Shown piece by piece: positions 1 to 7,390 of a stretch of 64,000 nt of DNA. A program made the position numbers and the translations under genes. Location of the stretch: NCBI RefSeq assembly GCF_000740675.1, contig NZ_JPXI01000023.1, positions 62,001 to 126,000 of the forward strand, given 5' to 3'. Within the stretch, counting starts at the first letter, position 1, and each line of letters begins with the position of its first letter. Below the pieces are notes generated by a model. The model searched no databases. It was not told the DNA's origin and saw nothing but the letters and a program-made list of their open reading frames with translations. The DNA comes from Massilia sp. BSC265 (GTDB lineage: Bacteria > Pseudomonadota > Gammaproteobacteria > Burkholderiales > Burkholderiaceae_D).

Positions 1-2795
1 AGCATGAAGGCCTTCTTGTTCATCTCGGCGGCCACGCCGTTCAGTTCGATCGCACGCATCAAGGCGTCCAGGCCGACCGGGACGAGTCCCAGCTGCCAGG
101 CCGCGCCCATCATCAGGATGTTGGCGCCGATCGGGTCGCCCAGCACGCTGCTGGCCACCCGCTGCGCGTTCAGGCGGAGCAGCGGGCCGCCGGCCTCCGT
201 GATCTTGGCCAGCAAGTCGTCCTTGCGGATGTCGGCATCCGGATCGCGCGTGAATTCGGCAGTCGGCGTCTCGTTCTCGTTCGCGACGACCCGGGTATGC
301 CCGCGCCGCATCACGGCCAACGCGTCCGGCATCGCGGCCACCACCAGGTCGCAGGCCAGCAGCGCGTCGGCCTGCTGCAGGTCGATTCGCACCTGGTTGA
401 GCAGCTTCGGCGACGGCGCCACCCGCACATGGGACATTACCGCCCCGCCCTTTTGCGCGAAGCCCATGAAGTCCAGGGTCGAGGCGCCCTTGCCCTCGAG
501 GTGGGCCGCCATCGTGATCAGGGCGCCGACCGTGACGACGCCGGTGCCGCCGACGCCGGCCACCAGCATCTCGAAAGGCTTGTCGAACGCGTAGCTCGGG
601 GGCAGCGGATAGGCGGCCAGCATGCTTTCCAGCTGGCGCAGTTCGAGCGCGGCGGCGGCCGGCTTCTTGAGCTGCCCGCCGATGACGGACACGAAGCTCG
701 GGCAGAAGCCTTCGGCACAGGAGTAATCCTTGTTGCAGGATGCCTGGTCGATCTGGCGCTTGCGGCCCAGCGGCGTCTCGAGCGGCAGGATCGACAGGCA
801 GTTCGACTGCACGCCGCAATCGCCGCAGCCCTCGCACACGGCCGGGTTGATCACCATGCGGCGCGGCGGGTCCGGGAAGACGATGTTGTCCGGCTTGTTC
901 TTCTTGCGGCGGCGGCGCTTCTCGGCGGCGCAAGTCTGGTCGTACACCAGCACCGTGACGCCAGGCACCTCGCGCAGGCGGCGCTGGATCGCATCGAGTT
1001 CGCTGCGGTGGTGCACGGCCACGCCGGCCGGCAGGCTCACGCCCTGATAGTTGCCAGGTTCGTCGGTGACCACGACCGCCTCCACCGCGCCTTCGCTCAG
1101 CACCTGCTGCAGGATCTGCGGCACGCTCAGCTTGCCGTCCACCGGCTGGCCGCCGGTCATGGCGACGGCGTCGTTGTACAGGATCTTGTAGGTGATGTTG
1201 GCGCACGCGGCGACCGCCTGGCGGATCGCCAGCGAGCCCGAATGGTAATAGGTGCCGTCGCCCAGGTTCTGGAACACGTGCTTCTCGCGCGAGAAGCGCG
1301 AGGCCGCGACCCAGGGCACGCCCTCGCCGCCCATCTGGGTCAGCGTGAAGGTATCGCGCTTCATCCAGCTGGCCATGAAGTGGCAGCCGATGCCGGCCAG
1401 CGCGCGGCTACCTTCCGGCACCCGGGTCGAGGTATTGTGCGGGCAGCCGGAGCAGAAGTACGGCGTGCGCTTGATCGCATCGGCCCCGTTGGACAGGACT
1501 TCGGCGCGGCAGAACTGCGGCAGGAATTCTTCGAGGCGCAATGCGGGCAGCTTCGGCGCCAGCCAGCGCACCAGCACCGGCGCGATGCGCGAGGGACGCA
1601 GCTCGCCCAGGTGAGACACCAGGGGATGGCCATCCGTATCCGTCTTGCCGAGCACCTGCGGGCGCTGGTCAGGCGCCAGGTTGTACAGCAGGCTCTTGAG
1701 CTGGCCCTCGATGACGTCGCCCTTCTCTTCCACCACCAGCACTTCCTGCAGGCCCTGCGCGAAGGCGTGCAGGCGGGTTCGCTCCAGCGGGAAGCTCAGC
1801 CCCGGCTTGTACAGGCGCACGCCGAGTTCCCCGAGCTGCGCGAGCCCGATGCCGAGGCGCTGGAAGGCTTCCACCAGATCCAGGTAGGCCTTGCCGGCCG
1901 CGATGATCCCCAGCTTCGCCATCGGCGCCGGCACGACCAGCTTGTCGATCGAGTTCACGCCGGCGAAAGCGTGGACGGCCTGCAGCTTGTCGGCCACGCG
2001 CTGCTCGATCGCCAGGCTGGGCAGGTCGGGCCAGCGGTAGTGCAGGCCGTCGGCGGGCGGCACGAAGTTCTCGGGAGTCTTGAAGCTGGGAGGTTCGGGC
2101 AGTTCCACGACCGCGCCGCCTTCCACGGTTTCCGAGATCGCCTTGAAGCCGACCCAGGCGCCGGAATAGCGCGACAGCGCCCAGCCGTACAGGCCGAACT
2201 CCAGGTATTCCTCGATGTTGGCCGGGTTCAGGATCGGCATGCCCCAGGCCATGAAGGCGTGGTCGCTCTGGTGCGGCATCGACGAGGACACGCAGCCGTG
2301 GTCGTCGCCGGCCACCACCAGCACGCCGCCCAGCGGTGAGGATCCATAGGCATTGCCGTGCTTGAGCGCGTCGCCGGCGCGGTCCACGCCGGGGCCCTTG
2401 CCGTACCACATGGCGAAGACGCCGTCGACCGTGCGGTTCGGGTCGCCGCCGACCTGTTGCGAGCCCAGCACGGCGGTGGCGCCGAGCTCCTCGTTGATGG
2501 CGGGGAGGAATTCGATGGCATGTTGCTGCAGGATCTCCGACGCGCGCCAGGCTTCCTGGTCGACCGCGCCCAGCGGCGAGCCGCGGTATCCCGAGATGAA
2601 GCCGCCCGTATTCAGTCCGGCGCGTTCGTCGAGCGCCTTCTGCATGATCGGCAGCCGGATCAGGGCCTGGGTACCGGTCAGGAAGACGCGGCCCCGCTCA
2701 CGCTTCAGGTTGTCGTCCAGCCGGTAGCCGGGATCGGCCAGCGCCGTTCCTTTGTCCTGCACAACGCCACCGACCTCCTCATGCATCGATCCCAT
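1..2795 (-). CDS. Indolepyruvate ferredoxin oxidoreductase family protein (5' part, cut by window edge)
   Basis: The reading frame is open without a stop from the ATG at 2795 to the window edge, giving about 931 residues of a protein that is usually about 1150-1200. It is a fused 2-oxoacid:ferredoxin oxidoreductase. The thiamine-pyrophosphate part is N-terminal, with conserved stretches such as GYRGSPLGAVDQE and GKGPGVDRAGDA. A cysteine-rich ferredoxin-like segment with CEGCGDCGVQSNC follows near residue 650, and then the gamma domain begins (VAGVGGTGVVTVG). The family decarboxylates aryl- or branched-chain 2-oxoacids to acyl-CoA in amino-acid catabolism, in the cytoplasm. The start is supported by GGAGAC seven bases upstream. 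An Lrp-type regulator is divergent, which fits control by amino acids. The 3' end lies outside the window. Confidence 0.93.
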   Translation of the reverse strand, partial: MGSMHEEVGGVVQDKGTALADPGYRLDDNLKRERGRVFLTGTQALIRLPIMQKALDERAGLNTGGFISGYRGSPLGAVDQEAWRASEILQQHAIEFLPAINEELGATAVLGSQQVGGDPNRTVDGVFAMWYGKGPGVDRAGDALKHGNAYGSSPLGGVLVVAGDDHGCVSSSMPHQSDHAFMAWGMPILNPANIEEYLEFGLYGWALSRYSGAWVGFKAISETVEGGAVVELPEPPSFKTPENFVPPADGLHYRWPDLPSLAIEQRVADKLQAVHAFAGVNSIDKLVVPAPMAKLGIIAAGKAYLDLVEAFQRLGIGLAQLGELGVRLYKPGLSFPLERTRLHAFAQGLQEVLVVEEKGDVIEGQLKSLLYNLAPDQRPQVLGKTDTDGHPLVSHLGELRPSRIAPVLVRWLAPKLPALRLEEFLPQFCRAEVLSNGADAIKRTPYFCSGCPHNTSTRVPEGSRALAGIGCHFMASWMKRDTFTLTQMGGEGVPWVAASRFSREKHVFQNLGDGTYYHSGSLAIRQAVAACANITYKILYNDAVAMTGGQPVDGKLSVPQILQQVLSEGAVEAVVVTDEPGNYQGVSLPAGVAVHHRSELDAIQRRLREVPGVTVLVYDQTCAAEKRRRRKKNKPDNIVFPDPPRRMVINPAVCEGCGDCGVQSNCLSILPLETPLGRKRQIDQASCNKDYSCAEGFCPSFVSVIGGQLKKPAAAALELRQLESMLAAYPLPPSYAFDKPFEMLVAGVGGTGVVTVGALITMAAHLEGKGASTLDFMGFAQKGGAVMSHVRVAPSPKLLNQVRIDLQQADALLACDLVVAAMPDALAVMRRGHTRVVANENETPTAEFTRDPDADIRKDDLLAKITEAGGPLLRLNAQRVASSVLGDPIGANILMMGAAWQLGLVPVGLDALMRAIELNGVAAEMNKKAFM

Positions 2796-2862
2796 CTTGT
2801 CGTCTCCACTATGCCAGCCCCTGCGGGGCTTGTTCTTAGTGAAAGATGATAGTCAATGCACA

Positions 2863-2917
2863 GGAAATAACTTTTCTAACTTGCCTCATGTTGGGGCAGA
2901 ATAGGAAAAGTATTTCC
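2863..2917. promoter_or_regulatory. Two GGAAA/TTTCC inverted repeats, candidate Lrp operators
   Basis: GGAAA-AGTA-TTTCC at 2904-2917 is a perfect 5-bp inverted repeat ending 15 bases before the regulator ATG. A degenerate copy, GGAAATAACTTTTC, lies at 2863-2876, 41 bp (about four helical turns) away. Both sit between the oxidoreductase and the Lrp gene. Lrp proteins commonly autoregulate and control the divergent gene. The assignment to this regulator is inference. Confidence 0.4.
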
Positions 2918-2931
2918 CAAGAGAGCATACA

Positions 2932-3399
2932 ATGGAAAAATCCTCCCTTGACGCTGCGTCAATGCGTATCCTGCGCGAACTGCAGCAGGACGCCCGCCTG
3001 TCCGTCAACGAACTGGCCGAGCGGGTCGGCATGTCGGCCTCGCCCTGCTGGCGGCGCCAGAAGGAACTCGAAGAGAACGGCTACATCCGCCGCTACGCCG
3101 CCCTCCTCGATCGCCGCAAGCTCGATCTCGGCCTCGTGTGCATGCTGCACGTCTCCCTCACGCGGCACGAGGCCGGCGTGGTCGATGCCTTCGAGGCGCA
3201 AATGAAGGCCTGTCGCGAAGTAATGGAGTGCTACGAAATGACGGGCACCTCGGACTACATCGTCAAGGTGATGGTGGCGAACATGGATGCCTACCACGAC
3301 CTGCTGCACAACGTGCTGCTCAAATTGCCGGGCGTGTCGCAGCTGAACACCAGCGTGGCGCTGCGCGAGGTGAAGTACGAGACGGCCTTGCCGCTGTGA
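2932..3399 (+). CDS. Lrp/AsnC family transcriptional regulator
   Basis: This 155-residue protein has the normal Lrp length. An N-terminal winged helix-turn-helix spans about residues 6-60, with the recognition region ELAERVGMSASPCWRR. A C-terminal RAM ligand-binding domain follows, with GTSDYIVKVMVANMDAYHDL. Lrp proteins sense amino acids and usually act as octamers on the chromosome. It is divergent from the indolepyruvate oxidoreductase with 136 bases between, so the likely job is amino-acid-dependent control of that enzyme. The ATG at 2932 is preceded by GAGAG and by the inverted repeat at 2904-2917. Which amino acid is sensed cannot be read from the sequence. Confidence 0.93.
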   Translation: MEKSSLDAASMRILRELQQDARLSVNELAERVGMSASPCWRRQKELEENGYIRRYAALLDRRKLDLGLVCMLHVSLTRHEAGVVDAFEAQMKACREVMECYEMTGTSDYIVKVMVANMDAYHDLLHNVLLKLPGVSQLNTSVALREVKYETALPL

Positions 3400-3493
3400 G
3401 CGCCCGATCGGTTCTATCGGCCGGCCGGGTTCGATCGCGGCATCGGCCCGTCGGAGCGCCGGGCCAGCGCAAACCGGCTTGCCGGGCAGACCG

Positions 3494-5302
3494 TCACTGC
3501 CCGCCGCAGTGCGTTTCCGGCGAGGGCGCCGACAGATCCGGCAGCGTCCATTGCGCCGACCATTGCCTCAACTGGCCGGCCGGCATCGGCCGTGCGATGC
3601 CATAGCCCTGGCCGAGGACACACCCCATCTGCACCAGCATGCGCGCATGCTCCAGCGTTTCCACCCCTTCCGCGACGACTTCCCGCTTGAACGCGGCCCC
3701 CATGCCGAGCACCGCTTCCAGAATTGCCAGGTCCTCCGGATCGACCAGCATGTCGCGCACGAATCCCTGGTCGACCTTGATGCGCCGCGCGGGCAGCTGC
3801 TTCAGGTACATCAGGGAGGAGTATCCGGTGCCGAAATCGTCCAGGGCGAACGGCACGCCCAACTTGCCGCACTCCTCGATCGTCCGCGAGACCCGGGCCA
3901 GGTCGTCCAGCGCCGTGGTTTCCAGTACTTCGAACTTGAGGCGTCCCGGCTTGAACGACGGGGTGTCCTCCAGCAGGGCCTTGAGCCGCTCCACGAAGCC
4001 CGGCTGCTGCAGCTGCTCGCTGCCGATGTTGACGCTGATGGCGACGTCGATTCCTTCCGCGAGCCAGCGCCCATGCTGGCGCAGCGCTTCGTCCAGTACC
4101 CAGGCATCGATCGACGCGGACAACGGGTGCCCTTCGAGGCGCGGAAGGAACTCGCCCGGCACCAGCAACCCGCGGCGCGGATGGCGCCAGCGGATCAATG
4201 CTTCCACCGAGTTCAGCTCGCCGGTTCGCAGGTGCACGATGGGCTGGTAGTACAGCTCGAATTCGCCATGCTGGATGGCGTGGGCCACGGACTCGAAGAA
4301 GACGACCTCGTCCGGCAGGCAGGAGAGCGCTTCATGGCCGAAGATCACATAGCGGTTCTTGCCTTGGGCCTTGGCGCTGTACATCGCCTGGTCGGCGCGC
4401 CGGATGAGCTGGTCGGCGTCGATGTCGCCGCCGTCCGGGTAGAGCGCGATGCCCATGCTGCCGGTCAGGCGGAAGCGATGCGGTCCCACCAGCAGCGGCT
4501 CGGCGACCGCGTCCAGCAGCCGCCGCACCAGCGGAAGGCAGGCGGATACGTCGCGCAGATCGTCGATGACCACGAAAAATTCATCGCCGCCGAGCCGGCC
4601 GATGGTGTCGCAGTCGCGGATCGTGTCCTTCAGGCGGGCGCCCAGCGCCACCAGCAGTTCGTCTCCCACGCCATGTCCGTGCCGGTCGTTGACGGACCTG
4701 AAGTCATCGCAGTCGAGGCACACCACGGCCACGCTGGTGCCCCGGCGGCGCGCCTGTGCCATCGAATGCTGCAGCCGCGCGGTGAGCAGGCAGCGATTCG
4801 GCAAGCCGCTCAAGGGGTCGTAATGGGCGATGCGCTCGAGATGCTCGGCCTGCAGGGTCTGCGTCGTGATGTCCGAAAAGATGCCGAGATAGTTGAGCGT
4901 GGCGCCGTGGGCGTCGTCCATCCGGACGATCGTCAGCCGTTCCACATACGGCTCGCCCGAGCGGCGACGGTTCCACACGTCGCCCTGCCAGAAACCGTCG
5001 GACAGCAGCGCCGCCCACATCGCGGCGTAGAAGGCGGGAGGCTGGCGGCCAGAATTGAGCATGGCCGGGGTGCGTCCGCAGGCTTCGGCGCGCGAATAGC
5101 CGGTGATGGCCTCGAACGCCGGGTTGACGTCGATGATGCGGGTGTCGGCCGCGGTCACGATGATGCCTTCCCCGGAATGGGCGAACATGCTCTCGGCCAG
5201 GCGCAACAGGTGCTCGGCGGGCGCGTCGTGACGGGAGCCTGCCTCTGCGCGCGCCGGCCCTGCCCCGCCGGCGGCATCGGTCAGGATTGGTGATGCAAAC
5301 AT
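3494..5302 (-). CDS. PAS-GGDEF-EAL cyclic-di-GMP signalling protein
   Basis: About 602 residues from the ATG at 5302. A PAS domain at about 30-150 (DVNPAFEAITGYSRAE) is followed by a GGDEF domain with intact GGDEF near residue 237 and an RxxD inhibitory site (RDCD) exactly five residues before it. The C-terminal EAL domain carries the EAL motif near 366 and DDFGTGYSS. Both catalytic motifs look intact, so it may make or break c-di-GMP; proteins with both often act mainly as phosphodiesterases. There is no signal peptide or membrane segment, so it is cytoplasmic. The frame stays open to 5461, but a good promoter lies inside that extension (5385-5412), so I chose the downstream ATG. It is divergent from a Cache-GGDEF gene. 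Confidence 0.9.
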   Translation of the reverse strand: MFASPILTDAAGGAGPARAEAGSRHDAPAEHLLRLAESMFAHSGEGIIVTAADTRIIDVNPAFEAITGYSRAEACGRTPAMLNSGRQPPAFYAAMWAALLSDGFWQGDVWNRRRSGEPYVERLTIVRMDDAHGATLNYLGIFSDITTQTLQAEHLERIAHYDPLSGLPNRCLLTARLQHSMAQARRRGTSVAVVCLDCDDFRSVNDRHGHGVGDELLVALGARLKDTIRDCDTIGRLGGDEFFVVIDDLRDVSACLPLVRRLLDAVAEPLLVGPHRFRLTGSMGIALYPDGGDIDADQLIRRADQAMYSAKAQGKNRYVIFGHEALSCLPDEVVFFESVAHAIQHGEFELYYQPIVHLRTGELNSVEALIRWRHPRRGLLVPGEFLPRLEGHPLSASIDAWVLDEALRQHGRWLAEGIDVAISVNIGSEQLQQPGFVERLKALLEDTPSFKPGRLKFEVLETTALDDLARVSRTIEECGKLGVPFALDDFGTGYSSLMYLKQLPARRIKVDQGFVRDMLVDPEDLAILEAVLGMGAAFKREVVAEGVETLEHARMLVQMGCVLGQGYGIARPMPAGQLRQWSAQWTLPDLSAPSPETHCGGQ

Positions 5303-5384
5303 ACCTGCTCTGGAAAGTCTCGATGAAGAGCAGCGCGCTGGCGCTGCGGGAGCCGCCTTGCATATGCGCAAGGGGTAACACGCG

Positions 5385-5412
5385 ATTATATACGGAAGCG
5401 TTCCACCAAAAA
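5385..5412 (-). promoter_or_regulatory. Sigma-70-like promoter of the PAS-GGDEF-EAL gene
   Basis: On the minus strand TTTTTG (5412-5407), a 16-bp spacer and a perfect TATAAT (5390-5385) lie about 80 bases upstream of the ATG at 5302. The match is good at -10 and modest at -35. It decides against translation starting at 5461. Confidence 0.55.
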
Positions 5413-5495
5413 TGCCTCTTGTGGTTCTGCTCGCGGCTTTTCGGCCAAAGCCCGAGCGCATTGGTCAACAATACCGATAATGTGGCGTGAGTAGA

Positions 5496-5525
5496 TTGCT
5501 CCAATGCATCATGAATTGCTAGAAT
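5496..5525 (+). promoter_or_regulatory. Candidate sigma-70 promoter of the Cache-GGDEF gene
   Basis: TTGCTC (5496-5501), an 18-bp spacer and TAGAAT (5520-5525) lie about 85 bases upstream of the ATG at 5611. The match is moderate. Confidence 0.4.
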
Positions 5526-5610
5526 CGATAGATTGCGGTACATCCTTTTTGGGCCGCGCCGACCATCCACCGTCAGGCCGCGCGTCGGTCCTGGCGATCC
5601 TCACCACCCA

Positions 5611-7176
5611 ATGACATACCGCCTTTCGATCCGATCCAACCTGGCAATCCTGGTTGCCGCCTGCCTATTGCCGGCTTCCAGCGTCGCCCTCGGCCTGCTC
5701 GCCTACTCCTACCACCAGAACAAGCAGCAGCAACTGGAGAATGCGCTGACGGCGGCGCGCACGATGTCGCACCTGGTCGACAAGCATTTTTCCAACGTGG
5801 AGTCGACGCTGCATGCGCTGGCCACCTCGCCATCCTTGTCGACCGGCGACATTTCCGCCTTCTACTGGCAGGCCAGGGAAGCACTGCCGACCCAGCGGGT
5901 CGCCAACGTCGTGCTGACCGCGCCGGACGGCAAGCAGCTGATGAATACCTTGCAGCCGCTTGGCGCGGCATTGCCGGAAAACGGATCCCGCATCCGCACC
6001 AGCCATTTCGGCGACACGCAGACCTCTCTGGTATCGGACCTGTTCCGGGGCAAGGTAGCGGGACGGCCGGTGATCGCGGTTGCCGTCCCCGTGCGTCGTT
6101 CGGGACAGATCCCGTACAGCCTGAGCGCAGGCATGTCGCCCGACGTGTTCGACGCCATGCTGCGCGAGCAGGGCTTGCCGGCGCAATGGATTGCCGTGGT
6201 GGCCGACAGGAAAGGCACCATCGTCGCGCGCGTCGGCGGCGCGGCCTCGCACGTCGGCAACCCGGTCTCGCGGACCTTGCGCGCCGCGATCGCCGGGAGC
6301 AGCGAAGGCACGCTCGAGAACACGACGTCGGACGGCATCCCCACCTATACCAGCTTCAAGCGCTCGGAGGCGACCGGCTGGACGGTCGCGATCGGCATCC
6401 CGACCGAGCACGTGGCAAGCCAGCTCAGGCAGACCCTGTCCGGCCTGTTCTTCGCCTTCGTCGCCCTGTTCTCCGCCGGCATCATCGCAGCGCGCCTGCT
6501 GGGCAGGCGGATCGCCTCCGCCATCACGGCCCTGACGGCGCCCGCCATCGCCCTCGGCGAGGGCCGGAAAGTCGACGTCCCGCCGCTGAGCCTGACGGAG
6601 GCCGACGAGGTGGGGCGGGCCCTGGTGCGCGCCGCCGGCATGCTCGAGCAGGCACGCTACCAGGCGACCCACGACACGCTGACCGGACTGGCGAACCGCG
6701 CCCTGTTCCATGAATTCGTCGCGCAGCAGGCGGCAATCGCCGCGCGGGCCGGCACCGAGCTGTCCATCCTGTATATCGACCTCGACCGTTTCAAGCCGGT
6801 CAACGACAAGTACGGCCACGCGGCCGGCGACCGCCTGCTGGTGCACGTCGCGCGCCAGTTGCGCGCCGGCCTGCGGGACGCGGATTTCGCGGCGCGGCTG
6901 GGCGGCGACGAGTTCGCGGTGGTGCTGGCCGGCGCCGGCACGGGGCCGGCCACGCTCGTGGCGGCCAAGATCCTCGACCGGCTGTCGCTGCCCTTTTCGC
7001 TGGGCAGCGCCGAAGTGCAGGTTGCGGCCAGCATCGGGATCGCCTGCTACCCGCACGACGGCCAGTCGATCCGCGACCTCCTGCATGCAGCCGACGAAGC
7101 CATGTACCGGGCCAAGGCGGCCGGCGAGAACCATATCGTCGCGGCGGGCGAGATCGACGCCGGCGCAGCTGCCTGA
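5611..7176 (+). CDS. Membrane diguanylate cyclase with periplasmic Cache-type sensor
   Basis: 521 residues from the ATG at 5611, just before a long hydrophobic segment (about residues 9-30). A periplasmic double-Cache-like sensor spans about 35-265. A second membrane segment (FFAFVALFSAGIIAARLLG) and a HAMP-like linker lead to a GGDEF domain (about 345-510). GGDEF is intact at 431-435, with an RxxD inhibitory site (RDAD) five residues before it and the DLDRFKPVNDKYGH substrate motif. It should make c-di-GMP in response to an external small molecule; the ligand is unknown. The frame extends upstream to 5533, but the residues before MTYRLS look non-native. It is divergent from the PAS-GGDEF-EAL gene, so the pair may balance c-di-GMP locally. 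Confidence 0.9.
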   Translation: MTYRLSIRSNLAILVAACLLPASSVALGLLAYSYHQNKQQQLENALTAARTMSHLVDKHFSNVESTLHALATSPSLSTGDISAFYWQAREALPTQRVANVVLTAPDGKQLMNTLQPLGAALPENGSRIRTSHFGDTQTSLVSDLFRGKVAGRPVIAVAVPVRRSGQIPYSLSAGMSPDVFDAMLREQGLPAQWIAVVADRKGTIVARVGGAASHVGNPVSRTLRAAIAGSSEGTLENTTSDGIPTYTSFKRSEATGWTVAIGIPTEHVASQLRQTLSGLFFAFVALFSAGIIAARLLGRRIASAITALTAPAIALGEGRKVDVPPLSLTEADEVGRALVRAAGMLEQARYQATHDTLTGLANRALFHEFVAQQAAIAARAGTELSILYIDLDRFKPVNDKYGHAAGDRLLVHVARQLRAGLRDADFAARLGGDEFAVVLAGAGTGPATLVAAKILDRLSLPFSLGSAEVQVAASIGIACYPHDGQSIRDLLHAADEAMYRAKAAGENHIVAAGEIDAGAAA

Positions 7177-7390
7177 ACCGGCGGCGCCAGGTCTCGCCTG
7201 CCGCGCTAGCCGCCCTGCTCCTGCTCCTGCCCCTGCCCCTCCGGCGCGCCGCCCGCCGCCGAGGGCCTGCGGCGGGACGCGCACCTGCTGGCCAGCGACA
7301 GGAAGATCGAGGCGGCAGCCAGCCGGTGACCGAAAGCCGTGCAGCGGCGTGTCATGCGCAGGCATTGCACCTGCGCGGACTGCGGTCAGC
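7177..7390. other. Intergenic region with low-complexity CTGCTC/CTGCCC run
   Basis: A convergent gap of 214 bases. It contains a short C/T/G-rich low-complexity run at about 7213-7240. I see no gene and no clear terminator. Confidence 0.4.

Larger units (their letters stand above)
5303..5610. other. Divergent intergenic region between two c-di-GMP genes
   Basis: The 308-base gap contains no gene. It is more AT-rich than its surroundings and holds both divergent promoters. I see no other repeat or RNA structure. Confidence 0.6.

Noticed and set aside
297..2339. Open frame of about 680 codons on the plus strand
   Set aside because: Antisense of the indolepyruvate oxidoreductase, whose minus-strand frame gives clear family sequence throughout.
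2846..3205. Alternative frame starting before the Lrp gene
   Set aside because: Overlaps the Lrp gene in another frame and has no similarity; the Lrp frame has the domains.
7205..7270. CTGCTC/CTGCCC low-complexity run as a possible gene end or sortase-type tail
   Set aside because: Short, with no frame on either strand giving a convincing signal or sorting motif.
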